Assembly (NCBI RefSeq): GCF_024399415.1
Contig: NZ_CP029257.1
Location: forward strand, 1,325,501-1,389,500
Direction: 5' to 3'
Length of the DNA: 64,000 nt
Origin: Streptococcus oralis
GTDB lineage: Bacteria; Bacillota; Bacilli; Lactobacillales; Streptococcaceae
A program made the translations under genes and the position numbers. The notes below the pieces were generated by a model that had not been told where the DNA came from, searched no databases, and saw only the letters and a list, made by a program, of their open reading frames with translations. Each line of letters starts with the position of its first letter. The first letter of the stretch is position 1. Below, one piece after another: positions 36,235 to 43,900 of this stretch.

Positions 36235-38421
36235 TTACAATTCTACTTTAGCAACTGCTGTTTTGGCTGCAAGAGAACCTGTTTGTTCTAATTTAACTGA
36301 TTTGAGGACATCACCATTTGTGAAGACAACCACTGTTGATGTTTTGCGTCCTGCTTCTCGAATAGCATCCAAGTCAGCTGTGACAAGAAGATCACCAGCA
36401 GCTACTTTTTGTCCTTCAGAGACATGAACAGTAAATGGTTTTCCTTCAAGACTTACTGTATCCAAACCAATATGAACAAGCACTTCAAGACCTGAGTCAG
36501 TGACAAGACCAAGAGCGTGTTTTGTTGGGAAGATACTTGATACAGTACCAGTAACTGGAGATACAATGTTACCATTTGCTGGTTCTACTGCAAATCCATC
36601 ACCCATCATTTTTTGAGCAAAAACTGGATCTTCCACTTGTTCCAAAGCAACAACTTGACCGTCAGCTACTGAGTAAACTTCTTCAGTTACACCTTTGTAG
36701 TGTACAGTATTTTGTTGGTTTTCTGTCATTTGGCTTGGAAGAGTTTCAGGAATAATTTCACCTGAGTCAAGAATATCTTGGATATCAGATTTCAATACGT
36801 CAGCTTTTGGTCCGTAGATAGCTTGGACACCTTGTCCTTTCATGACAAGACCCATAGCTCCTTCTGCTTTCCATTGTTCCTCAGTACCAACGCGATCTGC
36901 ATCTTTAACAGTTACACGAAGACGAGTCATACATGCATCCACATCTACGATATTTGCACGACCACCAAGAAGGTTAATGATATTTACGGCTTGAGAAGCT
37001 GCTGCAACTTTTGGAGTTCCAGGAGTTGCTTCTTCTGATGCTCCTTCAGATGTTTCGTAGTTTCCGTTACGTCCTGGAGTTGCGTAGTTGAATTTCTTAA
37101 TCATGAAGTTGGCAATGAAGTACATGATAACCGCAAAGAGAACAGTTACCCAGATAAAGTTAACGATATCCATACCAATACCAGCATTAATTGCCAATGG
37201 TGTACGAGTCAAGAATTCAATTGAACCGAATGAGTGGACACGAAGGTGAACAATATCTGCCATAGCAAAGGCAGCACCTTGAACTAGTGAGTATACAAGG
37301 TAAAGAGGTGTTGCGATGAACATGAACATGTACTCGATTGGTTCAGTAACCCCTGTCAAGAATGTTGCAAGAGCTGTCGCAATCATCATACCCTTGTATT
37401 GGTGTTTCTTGTCAGCATCAACATTGCGGTAGATAGCAACGATGACACCCATCAAGATACCAAATGAACCGATCATTTGTCCAACTTTGAAACGAGCTGG
37501 AGTGACTGTTGTAAGAAGGTGTTGGTATTGGTCAGCATTTGAACCTTTAAGGTTAACAAGGTCAGTTACCCATGCAAGCCAAAGTGGATCTTGACCAAAT
37601 ACTTGTGTTCCTTTTGCTGCACCAGTTAACACTTCGTATGTTCCACCAAGAGCTGTGTAGTTCATTGGGATTGTCAACATGTGGTGAAGACCGAATGGCA
37701 AGAGCAAACGTTCCAAAGTACCATACAAGAATGGTGCAAGGACTGGAGCAGTTTCTTGTGAGTTGGCAATCCAAATACCAAAGTTGTTGATACCTGTTTG
37801 AACTACTGGCCAAAAGGCAGCAAGTAGAATTGCAGCAATAGTTGAACGAAGAATAACGACGAATGGTACGAAACGTTTACCATTGAAGAATGAAAGGGCA
37901 TCAGGAAGTTTACGGAAGTTGTAGTATTTGTTATAAGCTGTTGCCCCAACAAAACCAGAGATAATCCCTACGAAAACCCCCATGTTAAGCGCTGGTGCCT
38001 CAAGAACGCTGATAAAGTAGTCAGCAACCTTGATTGAACCACCAAAGAAGGTAGTAACCATTGCTTCAGGGTTTTTCAACATATCACCTGTAACACCGAA
38101 GATAGTACCTGTAATACGGTTAATCAAGATAAAGGCAAGTCCGGCTGCAAATGCACCACCTGCACGTTCTTTTGCCCAGCTTCCCCCAATAGCAAGGGCG
38201 AACAAGATATGAAGGTTACCGATAACCCCCCAACCAATTTGCTCAAGGATTCCACCTGTAATCACTAGAGGAGCAAGGTTTGGGTCGATCATCACGATTG
38301 ATTTACCGATTGAGATCATCAATCCCGCCGCTGGCATAACGGCGATAACCACCATTAAAGCCTTACCGAATTTTTGCCAAAATTCGAAAGACAAGACATT
38401 TTTGAATGTAGCTTTCATCAT
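36235..38421 (-). CDS. ptsG: PTS EIICBA permease, glucose/maltose family
   Basis: Phosphotransferase-system permease that imports and phosphorylates a hexose or maltose. 728 aa with all three domains in one chain: EIIC membrane domain (residues about 1-440, including GITG-type GVTEPIEYMFMFIATPLY), EIIB (about 470-555, phospho-Cys in VDVDACMTRLRV) and EIIA (about 580-728, phospho-His in LEVLVHIGLDTV). AAAGGAG lies 6 nt before the first of two ATGs. The promoter is followed by a 25-bp palindromic operator made of two cre-type half sequences. Among pneumococcal homologues it is the glucose-class IICBA. Substrate specificity is not decidable from sequence alone. Confidence 0.92.
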   Translation of the reverse strand: MMKATFKNVLSFEFWQKFGKALMVVIAVMPAAGLMISIGKSIVMIDPNLAPLVITGGILEQIGWGVIGNLHILFALAIGGSWAKERAGGAFAAGLAFILINRITGTIFGVTGDMLKNPEAMVTTFFGGSIKVADYFISVLEAPALNMGVFVGIISGFVGATAYNKYYNFRKLPDALSFFNGKRFVPFVVILRSTIAAILLAAFWPVVQTGINNFGIWIANSQETAPVLAPFLYGTLERLLLPFGLHHMLTIPMNYTALGGTYEVLTGAAKGTQVFGQDPLWLAWVTDLVNLKGSNADQYQHLLTTVTPARFKVGQMIGSFGILMGVIVAIYRNVDADKKHQYKGMMIATALATFLTGVTEPIEYMFMFIATPLYLVYSLVQGAAFAMADIVHLRVHSFGSIEFLTRTPLAINAGIGMDIVNFIWVTVLFAVIMYFIANFMIKKFNYATPGRNGNYETSEGASEEATPGTPKVAAASQAVNIINLLGGRANIVDVDACMTRLRVTVKDADRVGTEEQWKAEGAMGLVMKGQGVQAIYGPKADVLKSDIQDILDSGEIIPETLPSQMTENQQNTVHYKGVTEEVYSVADGQVVALEQVEDPVFAQKMMGDGFAVEPANGNIVSPVTGTVSSIFPTKHALGLVTDSGLEVLVHIGLDTVSLEGKPFTVHVSEGQKVAAGDLLVTADLDAIREAGRKTSTVVVFTNGDVLKSVKLEQTGSLAAKTAVAKVEL

Positions 38422-38445
38422 TCAAATCTCCTTTATTTTATTTAG

Positions 38446-38470
38446 GCAAACGTTTTACGAAAACGTTTGC
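38446..38470. promoter_or_regulatory. Palindromic operator (double cre / LacI-type) upstream of the PTS gene
   Basis: The arms GCAAACGTTTT and AAAACGTTTGC form an 11-bp perfect inverted repeat around ACG, positioned about 10-35 nt downstream of the predicted transcription start. Each arm holds a cre-like AAACGTTT core. Expected ligands are CcpA or a MalR-type LacI-family repressor. Confidence 0.75.
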
Positions 38471-38486
38471 ATTTGGTTATGTATTA

Positions 38487-38514
38487 ATTATACCACTTTT
38501 ATTTTTTTTGTAAA
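38487..38514 (-). promoter_or_regulatory. Promoter of the PTS gene
   Basis: TTTACA (38509-38514), 16-bp spacer, TGGTATAAT with TATAAT at 38487-38492, minus strand. Confidence 0.8.
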
Positions 38515-38557
38515 GGCTTTTATAAAAAAATTGTCTATTTTTTTTAATTTTTAAAAA

Positions 38558-38592
38558 GGAAAAAGAGAAGTTTACGAAAACTTCTCTTTTAA
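38558..38592 (-). terminator. Terminator of the prfB-ftsE-ftsX operon
   Basis: AAAAGAGAAGTTT-TCGT-AAACTTCTCTTTT, 13-bp perfect stem with a T-run, about 50 nt after ftsX. Confidence 0.9.
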
Positions 38593-38640
38593 AAATGTAT
38601 TATTTTTCTGATTTGTTCTGCAATTTGCATTTAAATCCAA

Positions 38641-39567
38641 CTAGATCTTCAAGAATCGACGCATCGAAATCCCTGAACCAATTGAACCAATGAAAATTCC
38701 AATTATAAATAATAGGACTGTCATCAGAGGAATAAACACATCTGGTGTAATCATTGACAAGTTTTGACCTACCAAGGATTTATTGACAGATTGATAAACC
38801 ATATTGTAAACAAAGAATACAAGGACTGAAGGAATCGCTGCACCAAGCAAGCCAATAAAAGCACCTTCTAGCAAGAATGGACCACGGATATAGCCATTTT
38901 TCGCTCCTACAAGACGCATGATCTGAATCTCACGACTACGTGAAATAATAGTGATACGAATGGTATTGGAAATGAGGAAGACTGCGATAAAAATCAAGAG
39001 CCCTGCAATAACCAATCCCCAAACACGGATAAAGGAAGCTAGTTCAAAAAGTCTTTGAGTGTTGGCTCCACCATCTTGAACCTCTGATACTCCCTCAATT
39101 TTTTTAGCTTCTTCAGCTACCGTTTTAACATCACTCGGAGAATTTGTATCAACGACATAAGCATCATAGAGAGGGTTTGCATCCCCTTCAAAGACCTTCC
39201 AATCGTCACCCATTGTTTCCGTTAGTTTTTCGTACTGTTCTTCTTTACTTGAGAAGGTAACACTTTTAACAGCAGGCATAGCTTTCAAAGCATCATAGAC
39301 CTTGTGGTAGTCATTATTGGTAACTGTCTGACCTTCTTTTTCAATCGTTTCACTGTTATCAGCTACATCCTTACGAATGTAAACCATGACCCGAACGTTG
39401 TTTTCAATGTCGGTAGCCAGTTTTGCTGTATTAAAAATTACAGATGCAAACAGGGCAACGAGTGTTAAGGTAATCATAACCGAACTCACTGCTGCTACTG
39501 TCATCCAGCCATTTCGTTTTAAACTTTTTAATGATTCAAATAAATGGCGAAAAAATCTACTAATCAT
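38641..39567 (-). CDS. ftsX: FtsX, cell division ABC transporter-like permease
   Basis: Membrane half of the FtsEX complex, which activates the peptidoglycan hydrolase PcsB at the septum of streptococci. 308 aa: a cytoplasmic N-terminus, first transmembrane helix (about 23-45), a large extracellular loop (about 45-180, KAMPAVKSVTFSSKEEQYEKL region) and three C-terminal helices with the RSREIQIMRLVGAKNGYIRGPF loop. The open frame extends to 39630, but the ATG at 39567 overlaps the ftsE stop by 8 nt as in pneumococcus and yields the family length. It is translationally coupled to ftsE. Confidence 0.95.
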   Translation of the reverse strand: MISRFFRHLFESLKSLKRNGWMTVAAVSSVMITLTLVALFASVIFNTAKLATDIENNVRVMVYIRKDVADNSETIEKEGQTVTNNDYHKVYDALKAMPAVKSVTFSSKEEQYEKLTETMGDDWKVFEGDANPLYDAYVVDTNSPSDVKTVAEEAKKIEGVSEVQDGGANTQRLFELASFIRVWGLVIAGLLIFIAVFLISNTIRITIISRSREIQIMRLVGAKNGYIRGPFLLEGAFIGLLGAAIPSVLVFFVYNMVYQSVNKSLVGQNLSMITPDVFIPLMTVLLFIIGIFIGSIGSGISMRRFLKI

Positions 39568-40252
39568 CGTATCCATATTCTCCTTTAGCTTCGTCACGAA
39601 CGACACGGCCATTTTCAATGGCAATGACACGGTGGCGCAAGGTATTTACAATCTGGCTATTGTGAGTTGCCATCAAGACAGTAGTACCTTGGAGATTGAT
39701 GCGTTCCAACAGATTCATAATTTCCCATGAATTATCTGGGTCCAAGTTTCCCGTTGGTTCATCGGCAATCAATACTTTAGGATTGTTGACAATCGCACGC
39801 GCAATCGCAATCCGTTGCTGCTCTCCACCTGAGAGTTCATTAGGGAAAGAGCGAACCTTATGTTTCAAACCAACCAGGTCCAATACTTCCATAACACGTT
39901 TTTTGATGTTGCGACGGCTCTCACCGATTACTTCCATTGCATAGGCAATATTCTCATAAACAGTCTTCTTAGGCAAGAGTTTGTAATCCTGAAAGACTAC
40001 CCCAACACTACGACGTAGCAGTGGGACATCTTTCTTCTTAATTTTAACTAAATTAAAGCCTGCAACTGTTAGGCTTCCTTTTTCGATCTTTACTTCTCGG
40101 TATAAAGCTCGAATAAAGGTTGACTTACCTGCCCCAGAAGGTCCTACGATATAGGCAAACTCTCCTGGTTCAATGGTAACAGATACTCCACGCAGGGCAG
40201 TCGTTCCATTGTCATACTTTTTGACAACATCTCTCATTTCAATGATTGACAT
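39560..40252 (-). CDS. ftsE: FtsE, cell division ATP-binding protein
   Basis: Cytoplasmic ATPase that drives FtsX and through it septal hydrolase activation; essential in pneumococcus. 230 aa with Walker A GPSGAGKST, Q-loop VFQDYKLLP, signature [14 protein letters not shown], Walker B VLIADEPTGNLD and switch His (MATHNSQIV). It starts 17 bp after prfB, with AAGGA before the ATG. Operon order prfB-ftsE-ftsX. Confidence 0.97.
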   Translation of the reverse strand: MSIIEMRDVVKKYDNGTTALRGVSVTIEPGEFAYIVGPSGAGKSTFIRALYREVKIEKGSLTVAGFNLVKIKKKDVPLLRRSVGVVFQDYKLLPKKTVYENIAYAMEVIGESRRNIKKRVMEVLDLVGLKHKVRSFPNELSGGEQQRIAIARAIVNNPKVLIADEPTGNLDPDNSWEIMNLLERINLQGTTVLMATHNSQIVNTLRHRVIAIENGRVVRDEAKGEYGYDD

Positions 40253-40269
40253 ATGAGTTCCTTTCTATC

Positions 40270-41365
40270 TTAGCTGATTCGCCACTTGAGGTAGGCATCG
40301 ATAAAACCATCAAGGTCTCCATCCATCACCTTATCTACCTGAGCAACTTCAAAGCTTGTACGGTGATCTTTTACCATAGTATAAGGCGTGAAAACATATG
40401 AACGGATTTGACTTCCCCATGTGATTTCTTTTTTCTCACCTTTAAGGGAATCGACTTCCGCAGCTTTCTTTTCTTGCTCCATTTGATAGAGCTTAGCCTG
40501 CAACATCTTCATGGCACGATCTCTATTTCCATACTGGGTACGATCGACCGTTGATTGGACGACAGTTCCCGTAGGAATGTGTGTCAAACGCACACCTGTT
40601 GACACCTTATTGACGTTTTGTCCTCCAGCACCACCTGAACGGAAGGTATCCATTTTGATATCATCTTCACGAATCTCCACTTCGATGGTATCATCCAACT
40701 CAGGCATAACCTCTACGGATGTAAATGATGTATGGCGACGTTTGGCAGAATCAAATGGCGAAATACGGACCAAACGGTGAACACCCATTTCCGACTTGAG
40801 GAGACCATAAGCATTGGGTCCTTCAAAAGACAAGGTCACAGACTTGATACCTGCTTCATCCCCAGCCTGGTAGTCCAAGACTTCTACTTTAAAGCCTTTG
40901 GCATTTCCATAACGAGTATACATACGAAGCAACATATCCCCCCAGTCCTGAGCCTCAGTACCACCAGATCCTGGATGGATTTCCAAGATTGCATTATTAT
41001 GGTCATAAGGTTCTGACAAGAGAAGGGTCATCTCGTAGCTGGTCATCATCTTATCCAGTTCTGTCAACTGTTCAACAAGTTCATCATGGACTGACTCGTC
41101 TTCTGCTAAAAAGTCCAATAAAATCTCAACTTCATCCTGCAACTCTTCCATTTTACGGAAGGTGTTGTAGGTGTTTTTTAATTCATTTAATTCTTGCGAC
41201 GTTTTTTGGGCCGCGATATTATCGTTCCAAAAATCAGGTTCTGTCATCTTGTTTTCCAAAATGGCAATCTCTTCCTCTAAGCCTTCGAGGTCAAAGAGAC
41301 CCCCTAAAAGAAGCTAATTTTTCACGATTTGCGTCAATTTTTTGACGAATTTCTGAAATGTCCAT
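40270..41365 (-). CDS. prfB: Peptide chain release factor 2, with programmed +1 frameshift
   Basis: RF2 recognises UGA and UAA and triggers peptide release. It is encoded in two overlapping frames: codons 1-24 run from ATG 41365 to an in-frame TGA at 41293-41291. A +1 slip at CTTTGAC then continues as [10 protein letters not shown] through the long frame ending at 40270. The internal SD-like AGGGGG lies immediately upstream of the slip site, as in the classical RF2 autoregulatory frameshift. The 3' frame has the GGQ motif ([11 protein letters not shown]) and the SPF anticodon-like tripeptide ([11 protein letters not shown]). AAAGGAG precedes the ATG, and TGGTATAAT lies upstream. First gene of the ftsEX operon. 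A caller ignoring the frameshift would start it inside the gene. Confidence 0.96.
41291..41305 (-). other. RF2 programmed +1 frameshift site
   Basis: On the minus strand AGG-GGG-TCT-CTT-TGA-C: SD-like AGGGGG (41305-41300), one intervening codon, the slippery CTT and in-frame UGA followed by C. Low RF2 levels slow termination at UGA and promote the slip. Confidence 0.95.
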
Positions 41366-41389
41366 AGATACTCCTTTTCATATCGTTTT

Positions 41390-41398
41390 ATTATACCA
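41390..41398 (-). promoter_or_regulatory. Extended -10 promoter of prfB (TGGTATAAT)
   Basis: TGGTATAAT on the minus strand, 24 nt upstream of the prfB start. Confidence 0.75.
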
Positions 41399-41450
41399 TA
41401 ATCTCTTATTTCTTTCCATATTTTGCTTTTCACCGCTTTTGATAGCAGAA

Positions 41451-41473
41451 GAAAAGAGGCTCTAAAGCCTCTT
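41451..41473 (-). terminator. Terminator of the CBS-ACT gene
   Basis: AGAGGCT-TTAG-AGCCTCT followed by TTTCTT on the minus strand, just after the stop codon. Confidence 0.88.
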
Positions 41474-41475
41474 GT

Positions 41476-42132
41476 TTAAAGGACTTTGGCAGAGGTATGA
41501 GTAATCTCCTCCACTTGAATTCCTTCTTTTTCAAACTTATCCTTTAACGAAATCAAATCGATTTTTCCATCAATTTGAACTTCGATGACGACCTTGCCAT
41601 CCTTACGTGGAATGTTAACAGTATGGGAAATATTTAAATCCTCTTCTACAATTAAAGCTACAATTTTTCCCAGTACTCCGACTTCATTTTCTGTAATGAA
41701 ACGAACACGAATCCCCTCTTCTCCGTACCCAGCGATTTCCAAGAAAGCCTGAAAAACATCGCGGTCTGTAATGACGCCGTAGACCTGATGATTGTCTACG
41801 ACTGGTAATATCCCAATTTTATTTTTCAGCATCAGGTAGGTCGCATCTTCTAAACTAGCATAGCCAGAAACCGTCACGACATCTCGAATCATTACATCTT
41901 TTACTTTGGTTTTATTCAGAAGATAATTCATCTCATAGATAGAGAGACTGGTCGCTTTAGATGGGCTGGCTTCCGCAATGGTTCCTTCTGTTACCAATCC
42001 GACTAATTGATCGTTTTCGATAACAGGTAAACGGTGCAAACCTTGCTCGCGCATCAAATCTGCTGCGTGTGCTACAGTCGTATCTGGACTGATATAAACT
42101 ACCTTACGGGTCATGAAATCTTTAACTACCAT
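41476..42132 (-). CDS. CBS-domain-pair protein with C-terminal ACT domain
   Basis: 218-aa cytoplasmic regulatory protein: two CBS motifs (residues about 1-60 with LHRLPVIENDQLVGLVTE, and about 75-135 with IGILPVVDNHQVYGVITDRDVF) and an ACT-like segment (about 140-215). CBS pairs bind adenine nucleotides such as AMP, ATP or cyclic-di-AMP; ACT domains bind amino acids. Homologues are often labelled acetoin utilisation protein AcuB, a name with little functional support here. AAGGAG precedes the ATG. Single gene with its own terminator, before prfB. Confidence 0.87.
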   Translation of the reverse strand: MVVKDFMTRKVVYISPDTTVAHAADLMREQGLHRLPVIENDQLVGLVTEGTIAEASPSKATSLSIYEMNYLLNKTKVKDVMIRDVVTVSGYASLEDATYLMLKNKIGILPVVDNHQVYGVITDRDVFQAFLEIAGYGEEGIRVRFITENEVGVLGKIVALIVEEDLNISHTVNIPRKDGKVVIEVQIDGKIDLISLKDKFEKEGIQVEEITHTSAKVL

Positions 42133-42255
42133 GAGACTTCTCCTTCAATATTGCTACTTTTATTATACACTTTCTTAGAAAATCTATCAAACGCTTTCAT
42201 CTCTTTTTCAAGATTTTGAATAATCTGAGAAGTTTGCATAAAATGCCAGTATAAA

Positions 42256-42280
42256 TTAAAAGGGAACCGAAGTCCCCTCT
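42256..42280 (-). terminator. Terminator of the fusion/NCS1 operon
   Basis: AGGGGAC-TTCG-GTTCCCT, a stable UUCG-loop stem, followed by TTTTAATTT on the minus strand, shortly after the permease stop. Confidence 0.85.
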
Positions 42281-42284
42281 CTTC

Positions 42285-43712
42285 TTAAATCGTAATAGTG
42301 TCTCGATCTTTTATCATATAACGTTTCAATGGGCTAAGACTAGCTAGCCAGTATAGTAGACCACCGAATAGCGCAGTAAAACCACTACCCGTTGTGATTA
42401 AAAAGATTGGACTTTGAATTTGTGCAGTTACAGGGTTGTAAACAAATAGTACCGCTACCAATAAGGAGATAAATACGCAAGACAAGCCAACTAAGTTAAA
42501 TCCTTTAGTAAATTCGTAGGCGTCATGCCCTTCAAGGAAATAGGCTGAACGCAAGTCGAGTTTTCGTTTTCTTAAGATAAAATAATCGACAACAATCATA
42601 CCAATAATTGGCCCCTGAATATAGGCGGCTAGGGAGATGAAGGATCCGAAATACTCTTCTACTCCTCCCCAGATAGTGAGTAGACTCACGTAAACCATGG
42701 CAATCCAAACCATTAGTTTATAGCTTACTTTGGGCATCCCACTTTTGACAATCATACAGTTCACGTATGATCCTGTCCCCTGGGTTCCAATATTGGCAAA
42801 GGCTACTAGTAGTAGACTTAAGAGGGCAAAGGCCGGGGTGCTTAGAGTTGATAGCATGGTTGTTGGATCACTTTCATAAACACCTGTTTTGACAAACATG
42901 GCTAGAGCCATGACTCCACCTGTCGCAACGAAGAATGGAGCCACAACTCCGTATGATAAGGCTGTAGCCCAATAACCACTGCGTTCTGATTTTGCTAAAC
43001 GCGGTAACACCAATGCCTGTGTAGACCAAGAAAAGGCAAAGGCAACATTTCCTTCTCCAGAGAGCATGAAGCGTTCTAATGGCGTCAAATCTCCTTGAGT
43101 GGCTGGTTGGATATTCATAATATCCGTTATAGGAACGGCGACAAAGCAGATTCCAACGATAATCAGACCGACAATCAATAAGGCGATAACCAAAAAGCGA
43201 TTGGTCCATTTAATCACTTCCGGGCCTCCAAGAGCAATGAGAGTCCCAAGAAGAACACAGAGGGTACCAAGAATAGGCGCCCATATTCCCTTGTCCAAAC
43301 CAAGACCAAAATTATTTGCCAAATGGATCATGGAACTGGCAAAAAGATTGGCCGCAACAGCATACCATCCAAAGTTAGCCAAGCTAATAATGGTTGATAA
43401 CAGGGCTACACCTCTTTTTCCTAGAACAGCTCTCAACCAAATCCACAAATCAATTCCATACTTAACCGCAAACAAAATAGGGAGACATTCAATAAAAACC
43501 CAGATAATGTTAAAGCTAAAAATATTTATCAACATTTGATTAAAGGTCAAATATTGAGCTACATAAGCCCCTTGGGTATAACACCAAGTAGCAATGGCAA
43601 AACCACTTGTCGATAGAAAGAGATCCCAGAAAGAATACTGACGATCCTTATTGGTCATGGGAACAATTCCGGTTATGGTTTCTTGTTGGATATAGTCATT
43701 CATTTTAGACAT
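42285..43712 (-). CDS. NCS1 family permease (nucleobase:cation symporter-1 type)
   Basis: 475-aa integral membrane transporter with about twelve helices. NCS1 features include the N-terminal DLFLSTSGFAIATW motif, EVIKWTNRFLV and ALVLPRLAKSERSGYWA. Family substrates include cytosine, purines, allantoin, hydantoins, thiamine and pyridoxine-like compounds; none is decidable here. The start at 43712 follows GGGAGG by about 11 nt. It is the last gene of a three-gene operon with the 61-residue membrane protein and the winged-helix/nucleotidyltransferase/kinase fusion, suggesting that it imports whatever amino-alcohol-like or nucleoside-like compound those enzymes activate. Confidence 0.88.
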   Translation of the reverse strand: MSKMNDYIQQETITGIVPMTNKDRQYSFWDLFLSTSGFAIATWCYTQGAYVAQYLTFNQMLINIFSFNIIWVFIECLPILFAVKYGIDLWIWLRAVLGKRGVALLSTIISLANFGWYAVAANLFASSMIHLANNFGLGLDKGIWAPILGTLCVLLGTLIALGGPEVIKWTNRFLVIALLIVGLIIVGICFVAVPITDIMNIQPATQGDLTPLERFMLSGEGNVAFAFSWSTQALVLPRLAKSERSGYWATALSYGVVAPFFVATGGVMALAMFVKTGVYESDPTTMLSTLSTPAFALLSLLLVAFANIGTQGTGSYVNCMIVKSGMPKVSYKLMVWIAMVYVSLLTIWGGVEEYFGSFISLAAYIQGPIIGMIVVDYFILRKRKLDLRSAYFLEGHDAYEFTKGFNLVGLSCVFISLLVAVLFVYNPVTAQIQSPIFLITTGSGFTALFGGLLYWLASLSPLKRYMIKDRDTITI

Positions 43713-43713
43713 G

Positions 43714-43899
43714 TTATTGAATTCCTCCCGTCATTGCTAAGATAATCAAAATAAGGTTGATTAGGACTATGGAGATGATTAAAATGAAATCACTTTTTAG
43801 GAAGGGTTGAACAAACTCGTAGTTTGGCGACTCCATTTCTTCCAATCTTCTCTTTGTTTCAGTTGCTACTAATTCTTCAATTTCAGATGTCGTTTTCAT
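43714..43899 (-). CDS. Small single-pass membrane protein of unknown function
   Basis: 61 aa: an acidic N-terminal half (SEIEELVATETKRRLEEMES) predicted to be helical, then one hydrophobic helix (about residues 38-58, FILIISIVLINLILIILAM) and a short tail. The ATG lies 1 nt after the stop of the fusion gene, with GGAGG 9 nt upstream. It ends 1 nt before the permease start, so it is tightly coupled on both sides. The arrangement resembles small accessory subunits that accompany transporters. I do not recognise the family. The upstream ATG at 43926 would lie inside the preceding gene and lacks a ribosome-binding site. Confidence 0.8.
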   Translation of the reverse strand: MKTTSEIEELVATETKRRLEEMESPNYEFVQPFLKSDFILIISIVLINLILIILAMTGGIQ

Positions 43900-43900
43900 C

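Noticed and set aside
39568..39630. Upstream extension of ftsX
   Set aside because: It lies wholly within ftsE, and the resulting protein would exceed the known FtsX length; the overlap start ATG at 39567 is the conserved one.
40270..41259. prfB as a single uninterrupted frame starting at 41259
   Set aside because: The first 24 codons and slip site at 41291-41305 are clearly present, so the gene is frameshifted rather than starting internally.
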